From positions 1 through 41,283 of the forward strand of contig CANGXP010000012.1 in NCBI GenBank assembly GCA_947457935.1: a stretch of DNA of 41,283 bases. The letters run 5' to 3'. The first letter of the stretch is position 1, and the number at the start of each line of letters is the position of its first letter. The position numbers and the translations under genes are program-made. The notes under the pieces are model-generated. The model had not been told where the DNA came from and ran no database searches. It saw nothing but the letters and a program-made list of their open reading frames with translations. This document shows positions 37,076-41,283 of the stretch, piece after piece. The stretch comes from Alphaproteobacteria bacterium (lineage in GTDB: Bacteria > Pseudomonadota > Alphaproteobacteria > JAJTHO01 > CANGXP01).

Positions 37076-37876
37076 TTATTCACCAGTAGGAGATGCCAAC
37101 TCTGTTTCAAACTCAGGCTTCCACGTCCCCTCGTTTACTGTTTTCAGCACCGTTAGGTCATAGGCGCTGTAATACTCTTGATCGAGTGTTTCTCCATAAA
37201 CAAGGCGCGACTTATCTTTTATTTGAGCGAGCAGGTTAGTACTAACGGCACAGCCGATTGTGGAGCGATGACCGATCTTTTCTGCTGTATTCCAATCCCA
37301 ATTATCAAGTTGTGGACAATTTACAGGCTTTAACGTGTATTGTCTGATGATCACCGCAACTTTTCTATCTTCATCAAGTTTTGAAGGCACTGGCTTAACC
37401 ACCACATCATTGGTGCTTTTTTCAGGTGTTGTTACAGCAGGTTTTTCCGTATCAACTTCTGTAATGATATGGGGACGCTTACCGTGTTTTGCAACGGCAC
37501 TTACCACCGCATTAAAGTTATTCATGAGTGTGGGGTTGTGAAAGGGTAATTTGCTTTCTTGTAGGTCACTTGGCTCTTTAATCATTGAAACAAAAAACAC
37601 AGAGTCTTTAGTTTTTTGATAAAAGCGTGTGAAGCGGTCTACATATGCTTCTTGATCAGCGCTCAACCCTTCTTGGTTCTTTTTAAATCGCAAGGTAATT
37701 CTATCTTCCGTGAATGTTGCATGGAATTGTGGTTTTATGTAGGGTTCCTGCTGTTGAAGAGGGGTTTGTCCCACGCTTGAGCAACCGCCCAAAAGCAATA
37801 AGCTTAAGCAGCTTGCACCAAATAATGCGTGAATTTTTCTCGTTTTTGAAGAGGGGTTGTGCATATGAGTATCCAT
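37076..37876 (-). CDS. cpaD: Tad pilus lipoprotein CpaD
   Basis: CpaD is an outer-membrane-associated lipoprotein needed for secretin assembly in Tad pili. A signal peptide ends in the lipobox LLLLGGC (Cys near residue 32). The family signature is the C-terminal CPQLDNWDW then STIGCAVSTNLLAQIKDKSRLVYGE, similar to the NFGCA-ANLAAQ pattern of CpaD. The central region with TEKPAVTTPEKST is low complexity. The start may be at 37876 or at the in-frame ATG at 37864, which gives a cleaner signal peptide. It follows cpaC by 20 nt. Confidence 0.85.
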   Translation of the reverse strand: MDTHMHNPSSKTRKIHALFGASCLSLLLLGGCSSVGQTPLQQQEPYIKPQFHATFTEDRITLRFKKNQEGLSADQEAYVDRFTRFYQKTKDSVFFVSMIKEPSDLQESKLPFHNPTLMNNFNAVVSAVAKHGKRPHIITEVDTEKPAVTTPEKSTNDVVVKPVPSKLDEDRKVAVIIRQYTLKPVNCPQLDNWDWNTAEKIGHRSTIGCAVSTNLLAQIKDKSRLVYGETLDQEYYSAYDLTVLKTVNEGTWKPEFETELASPTGE

Positions 37877-37896
37877 GTTCTGCGTAAAAAAATAAT

Positions 37897-39375
37897 TTAG
37901 TTGACCATGAAGCCAACATTGCGCGAAAGGTTTTTCGCAGGTGTTGTGCCAAGATTATGGGGGGTATTGGTTGTACCAAGAGATTGGTCATAGAGCATAC
38001 GGTCTTTGTCTGTAGGAACCTTAACCGTATCAAGTGGTGTTTTGAGCAGACTTGGGTCACCTACAGGCTCAACAATAAATGGCGTGACAATAATCAAAAG
38101 TTCAGAGTCATTATTTTTAAAGCTTTTTGAGCGAAATAGAGGGCCTAAAACAGGCAGTTCACCCAGCCATGGCAATTTAGACGTTTGATCCGCCATGCTG
38201 TTTTGGAATAGTCCTGCCACACTAAAGCTTTCTCCATCACCAAGCTCTACAGTCGTTTCAACTTTTCTGGTGGTTAAGCTCGGAACGGTAAAACCGTTAG
38301 ACGTAATGTTCGTATCTGCAAGTTCGCTAACCACAGGGTTAACGCGTAAACGAATACGGTTGTTTGACAGCAACACGGGTGTGAAGTTTAACGACACACC
38401 AAACTCCTTAAATTCAACAGTTCGTGTCGTCTCACTACCTGTTCCTGTTGCAACAATATAAGGGAATTCCCCCCCTGCTAAGAAGCTGGCTGTTTCGCCA
38501 GAAACTGTTGTAAGGTTTGGTTCTGCAAGGAGTGTTAAAGAGCCATCTGATTGCAGTGTTTCAATCGTAGCATCAACAAAATTTCTCTCGTTTCCGAAGC
38601 CTGCAACAATAGAGTACAAACCTGTTCCTGGGGTGGGGAAGTTGCCTGTTGTATTTGCAGCAGTTGCATTGGCTCCTTGTGTTGCTAAAGTGCTAAGACC
38701 CTTATTCCCAAACACACCGAATCGGGCGGATTCTGTTGCTCCACCTCTTCCTGCACTCTGCCAATTAATGCCAAACTGTTGCGATACTGCTTTCTTCACT
38801 TCTGCAATACGCACACGCAATGTAATCTGATTTGATTCATTGATATTAATCATGTTGATGATGCTGGCATCGTCTTTCACAAAGCTGCGCGCCACCTTTA
38901 AAACCATGTCCGCTTCATTGGCTGCCCGCACGGTGCCTTTAATAACCATACGATCATTGACAGGATACACTGTAATATTCGCATTTGGCGCTAGCTCATT
39001 GAGGGATGCTTGCAACTCTTGCACGTTCGCAACAACTGTAACATTACGGCTTGCAAGAATTTTCCCGTCTTTATCGAGAATATGTAAGGTGGTAACACCA
39101 GGTTTGCCACCAAAAATATAAATCATATTATTGAATTTCACTTCAACATCGGCAACTTCAGGGTCTGCAACAAACACAGCAGATGCTTCCCCATTTATCT
39201 TAAGGAATGCCCCTTTACCCGCTTTGATTTGCAAAGAAGAAGCTGTTTCAGCAGCGCTTAGATTGCTTGTTTTGGGGGCAGCAAGCGTTGAGTGTGTTGC
39301 GCCTGTCATGCCAACAAAGGCAAGAGATAAGGCAAGCACTGAACACCGACGAAGAGAAAATTTTGAGAAAGTCAT
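37897..39375 (-). CDS. cpaC: Tad pilus outer-membrane secretin CpaC/RcpA
   Basis: CpaC forms the outer-membrane channel for the Tad pilus. I chose the ATG at 39375 (MTFSKFSLRR), which gives a clean signal peptide and has AAAGG upstream; a start at 39432 would overlap cpaB. After the signal peptide come the pilus N-domain (INGEASAVFVADPEVADVEV), a BON-like segment (VYPVNDRMVIKGTVRAANEA), and the secretin domain (LTLLAEPNLTTVSGETASFL; GVSLNFTPVLLSNNRIRLRV). The end, LPWLGELPVLGPLFRSKSF and ELLIIVTPFIVEP, is the secretin signature. The length is 492 aa. Confidence 0.95.
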   Translation of the reverse strand: MTFSKFSLRRCSVLALSLAFVGMTGATHSTLAAPKTSNLSAAETASSLQIKAGKGAFLKINGEASAVFVADPEVADVEVKFNNMIYIFGGKPGVTTLHILDKDGKILASRNVTVVANVQELQASLNELAPNANITVYPVNDRMVIKGTVRAANEADMVLKVARSFVKDDASIINMININESNQITLRVRIAEVKKAVSQQFGINWQSAGRGGATESARFGVFGNKGLSTLATQGANATAANTTGNFPTPGTGLYSIVAGFGNERNFVDATIETLQSDGSLTLLAEPNLTTVSGETASFLAGGEFPYIVATGTGSETTRTVEFKEFGVSLNFTPVLLSNNRIRLRVNPVVSELADTNITSNGFTVPSLTTRKVETTVELGDGESFSVAGLFQNSMADQTSKLPWLGELPVLGPLFRSKSFKNNDSELLIIVTPFIVEPVGDPSLLKTPLDTVKVPTDKDRMLYDQSLGTTNTPHNLGTTPAKNLSRNVGFMVN

Positions 39376-39412
39376 AATAAGTACCTTTGTGCGGAAGAAT
39401 ATTTTTAAAGTG

Positions 39413-40459
39413 TTAACGAGGGGCTTGATCACCGCTAGATTGCTTCGCTCTAAAATTCGCTCTAAAAATAGTCACATCTGTTTCTGCACCAGTTTTTCCT
39501 TCTAGTGCGGCGGCTCTTGCAGGGCTAACTTGCTCGCTGGTGATGATGCTTTTTCTGTAAGACGCGTCAAGTACGCTCTCAATCATATAGGGGTATGTTT
39601 GAAGCTGTTGTTTTGTTTCATCAGATAGCCCTTTGCCATCGCCCAGAAGAGGGCTTAATACAGCGGACAATCTGCCCAAATCTGGCGCTAATAAAAGCAT
39701 CTCTGCAAGCTCTGGGGTAACTTCTAATGTCAATGTTCCTGCGTTTGGGAACAGCGTTGGCGCAGGACTAGCGCCGCGATTGTTTTGCTGCGCTGCTTTC
39801 TGTTCCTCTGTGAGCGCAGGCGCTGCAAACGGCTTGTTGATACTGAATCCTCTGGCAACAACGCGAATGTTGCGCGCAATAGTCTCACTCACACGATTTT
39901 CGATTGTACTCCCTGGAATAGCTGTAGCTGAAGTGCCAGTGCTTGCAACTGTTGCCTTTGGTAGTGTTTGAGTAAGAACAAGGTCTATATAATCTCCAGG
40001 GAAAATAAAGTTTGCAACACCTGTTGTATCGCTTACAGCGATAGAAATTGCTTTCGTGTTAGGGCGCAATACGCCTGCAAGAAAGCCTTGATCCCCAGGG
40101 TTTATTACAGATGCACCGGTGACGGGTTCTCCCGCAGTAATATCCTTTCTTACTAAGGATCCAACCAGACTGTCTAGGGAAGGCGTATTGGCTTTTGTTT
40201 TGTAATTAGGATTAACTGCGTCTAGGGGCCAAGGCTTAAATGAAAAGTCTGTTGGCTTTAATATCGTTCCTGTAGGCAAATTTTCATTTGCTATAAGAAT
40301 TTCAGTCACATTCTGAGGTGAGGCTGTTTGCTGTACCACAGGGCGTGTTGCTTTTTCTAAGGCTTCTTTTAAATTTCTGCTCTCAGAGGTTTGCTGATTA
40401 ACATACCAAGCAAGAAACCCTGCAACAACGATAGCAACACCTAAAATAATAAAACGCAT
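39413..40459 (-). CDS. cpaB: Tad pilus assembly protein CpaB/RcpC
   Basis: CpaB is a periplasmic/inner-membrane protein of Tad assembly. It has an N-terminal membrane anchor (IILGVAIVVAGFLAWYV), then an SAF domain (ILIANENLPTGTILKPTDF; VRKDITAGEPVTGASVI) and the RcpC-type beta region (AISIAVSDTTGVANFIFPGDYIDLVL). The last part is disordered and ends in QAPR. Length 348 aa is slightly above average. It starts 3 nt after cpaA. Confidence 0.93.
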   Translation of the reverse strand: MRFIILGVAIVVAGFLAWYVNQQTSESRNLKEALEKATRPVVQQTASPQNVTEILIANENLPTGTILKPTDFSFKPWPLDAVNPNYKTKANTPSLDSLVGSLVRKDITAGEPVTGASVINPGDQGFLAGVLRPNTKAISIAVSDTTGVANFIFPGDYIDLVLTQTLPKATVASTGTSATAIPGSTIENRVSETIARNIRVVARGFSINKPFAAPALTEEQKAAQQNNRGASPAPTLFPNAGTLTLEVTPELAEMLLLAPDLGRLSAVLSPLLGDGKGLSDETKQQLQTYPYMIESVLDASYRKSIITSEQVSPARAAALEGKTGAETDVTIFRANFRAKQSSGDQAPR

Positions 40460-40462
40460 TTT

Positions 40463-40975
40463 CTAAACTCCCGTATGAGAAAAATTATTAAAAACCAAGA
40501 TATAATTAAATCCTACGCCGTACCCTGCTGTTGTGATTGCAACACCGTAGGGAATTTTTTTGCCCCGCAAGGTTGGTTCAGGGGTTAGGTGTAGGAAATA
40601 TTTTGCATAATAAAACCCTGCAATAGCAACAGCGAGAACGCCACCGAGGAGTGATGCGTGAATTAAAAACTCTGGATAAAGGGTAGGTGTTGTCCACAGG
40701 CTGATGGCGGCAAGAAGCTTTACATCACCTGCACCAATAATATTTACAGCGAATAAGACGAAGCCAATAACAATAACGATAGCAAAAAATGCAAGAGAGT
40801 GTAAAAACTCAATTTTCTCAGGGCATGTTAACGCAAACGGCACATACAGTCCGATAAGAGCAAGAGAAATGTAGTTTGGTATAATAAATCTTTGCATGTC
40901 CGTAAGAGCTGCTTGTGTGATCAATATGAAGAATAGAAAAACACAAAACTGATTAAGAAAAAGTATCCAATCCAT
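40463..40975 (-). CDS. cpaA: Type IV prepilin peptidase CpaA/TadV
   Basis: CpaA is the A24 aspartic peptidase that processes Flp prepilin. The two active-site aspartates are in LTDMQRFIIPN and GAGDVKLLAAISLW (the GxGD motif). Several hydrophobic helices fit the family. I chose the ATG at 40975 (MDWILFLNQF), with AGGGAG 6 nt upstream of it; an adjacent ATG at 40978 is also possible, and an earlier frame start at 41029 adds a hydrophilic tail not seen in the family. It opens the visible cpa operon; no flp pilin gene is seen upstream of it. Confidence 0.92.
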   Translation of the reverse strand: MDWILFLNQFCVFLFFILITQAALTDMQRFIIPNYISLALIGLYVPFALTCPEKIEFLHSLAFFAIVIVIGFVLFAVNIIGAGDVKLLAAISLWTTPTLYPEFLIHASLLGGVLAVAIAGFYYAKYFLHLTPEPTLRGKKIPYGVAITTAGYGVGFNYILVFNNFSHTGV

Positions 40976-41029
40976 CATTCTCTCCCTGAAGTTTTTTATT
41001 GCTTGTAGTAAGTGTTGCTTTTTTGTCAC

Positions 41030-41137
41030 GCATTTGAAATGCTAGTCATGATTTTCTACTGGTAAATCATTAATAAAAGGTTAATGGTTATTTGCTTTTT
41101 ATTATATTATAAAATAATATTTCTTTTTTTATGTAAA
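41030..41137 (-). promoter_or_regulatory. AT-rich region upstream of the cpa operon
   Basis: The stretch before cpaA is very AT-rich. On the minus strand it contains two overlapping perfect TATAAT boxes (ATTATA on the plus strand at 41101-41106 and 41106-41111). A TTTACA (41132-41137 on the plus strand as TGTAAA) lies about 20 bp upstream, a longer than optimal spacing. It may hold the operon promoter, but no pair is convincing. No pilin reading frame is seen here. Confidence 0.3.
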
Positions 41138-41157
41138 TCAGGACTTACGCAGCTGAG
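41138..41157. mobile_element. Possible insertion-sequence terminal repeat
   Basis: TCAGGACTTACGCAGCTGAG resembles the terminal inverted repeats of some transposase-type insertion sequences, which often contain GGACTTACGCA-like cores. It lies 4 nt beyond the stop of an unidentified minus-strand frame that runs off the window. The other end is not in the window, so the assignment is tentative. Confidence 0.3.
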
Positions 41158-41161
41158 TGAT

Positions 41162-41283
41162 TCACATCACAAGTCTGAGTGGATTATTCAACGCTGAATA
41201 TACATAGTCATAGAGTAATTTTTCTTTTAGTTGATAGACGGTAGTTTTGAGGGCATATGCGGCGCGTTTAAGGATAACCCAAG
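41162..41283 (-). CDS. C-terminal fragment of an unidentified protein, possibly a transposase
   Basis: An open frame of 39 codons enters from beyond the window and ends with TGA at 41162-41164. The peptide, which includes KRAAYALKTTVYQLKEK and ends in NPLRLVM, is basic and I do not recognise it. Its position beside a GGACTTACGCA-like sequence would fit the 3' end of a transposase gene, but nothing in the peptide itself proves it. The frame may also be chance. Confidence 0.3.
   Translation of the reverse strand, partial: WVILKRAAYALKTTVYQLKEKLLYDYVYSALNNPLRLVM

Overview
This window reads as an alphaproteobacterial chromosome segment of moderate GC. The evidence is the gene order pdxJ-acpS-lepB-rnc-era, a 14-gene nuo operon followed by birA-coaX-rnj, a single bifunctional RelA/SpoT homologue, a Rickettsia-type 17 kDa surface-antigen lipoprotein and an alphaproteobacterial CpaA-F Tad pilus cluster. 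The lineage cannot be fixed from sequence alone; a Micavibrionales-, Holosporales- or Rhodospirillales-like genome would fit.

Layout. (1) 1-5732, minus strand: spoT/rsh, a DUF2062 membrane protein, pdxJ, acpS, lepB, rnc and the 5' end of era. From the DUF2062 gene to era they are coupled by 1-4 nt overlaps or very short gaps. (2) 5858-7592, plus: a TerC-family membrane protein, then a VapBC-type toxin-antitoxin pair with a clear palindromic operator. (3) 7663-11991, plus: ilvB, ilvN and ilvC of branched-chain amino acid synthesis and a MAPEG protein. An S23-type four-helix-bundle gene sits between ilvB and ilvN, flanked by GC-rich inverted repeats. (4) 11999-12531, minus: two small unknown genes. 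(5) 12708-27539, plus: nuoA-N, with an extra 127-aa membrane protein between nuoE and nuoF, a G-tract inverted repeat between nuoD and nuoE, and a structured 323-nt gap between nuoI and nuoJ. (6) 27536-30709, plus: birA (apparently with a non-canonical start codon), coaX and rnj. (7) 30721-32145, minus: a CbpA/DnaJ-like co-chaperone and a glycine-zipper lipoprotein. (8) 32241-40975, minus: cpaA-cpaB-cpaC-cpaD-cpaE-cpaF-tadB-tadC. (9) 41138-41283: a possible insertion-sequence end and the 3' end of an unidentified gene.

How the parts work together. The nuo genes encode a complete 14-subunit respiratory complex I. The ilv genes carry pyruvate and 2-oxobutyrate through the first two steps toward valine, leucine and isoleucine. 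The cpa/tad genes encode the peptidase, secretin, assembly ATPase, localisation ATPase and platform of a Tad pilus, but no Flp pilin is visible. RNase III and RNase J supply RNA processing and turnover.

The least ordinary signals are a family of inverted GC-rich repeats in operon spacers (about 3453-3547 and 9418-9858, with a related G-tract version at 15426-15491), one of which carries the four-helix-bundle gene and recodes the start of ilvN; a birA with no ATG, GTG or TTG upstream of its conserved N-terminal motif; structured spacers upstream of ilvC and nuoJ that share a hairpin motif; an in-frame insertion in AcpS; and an apparently duplicated N-terminal domain in CpaF.
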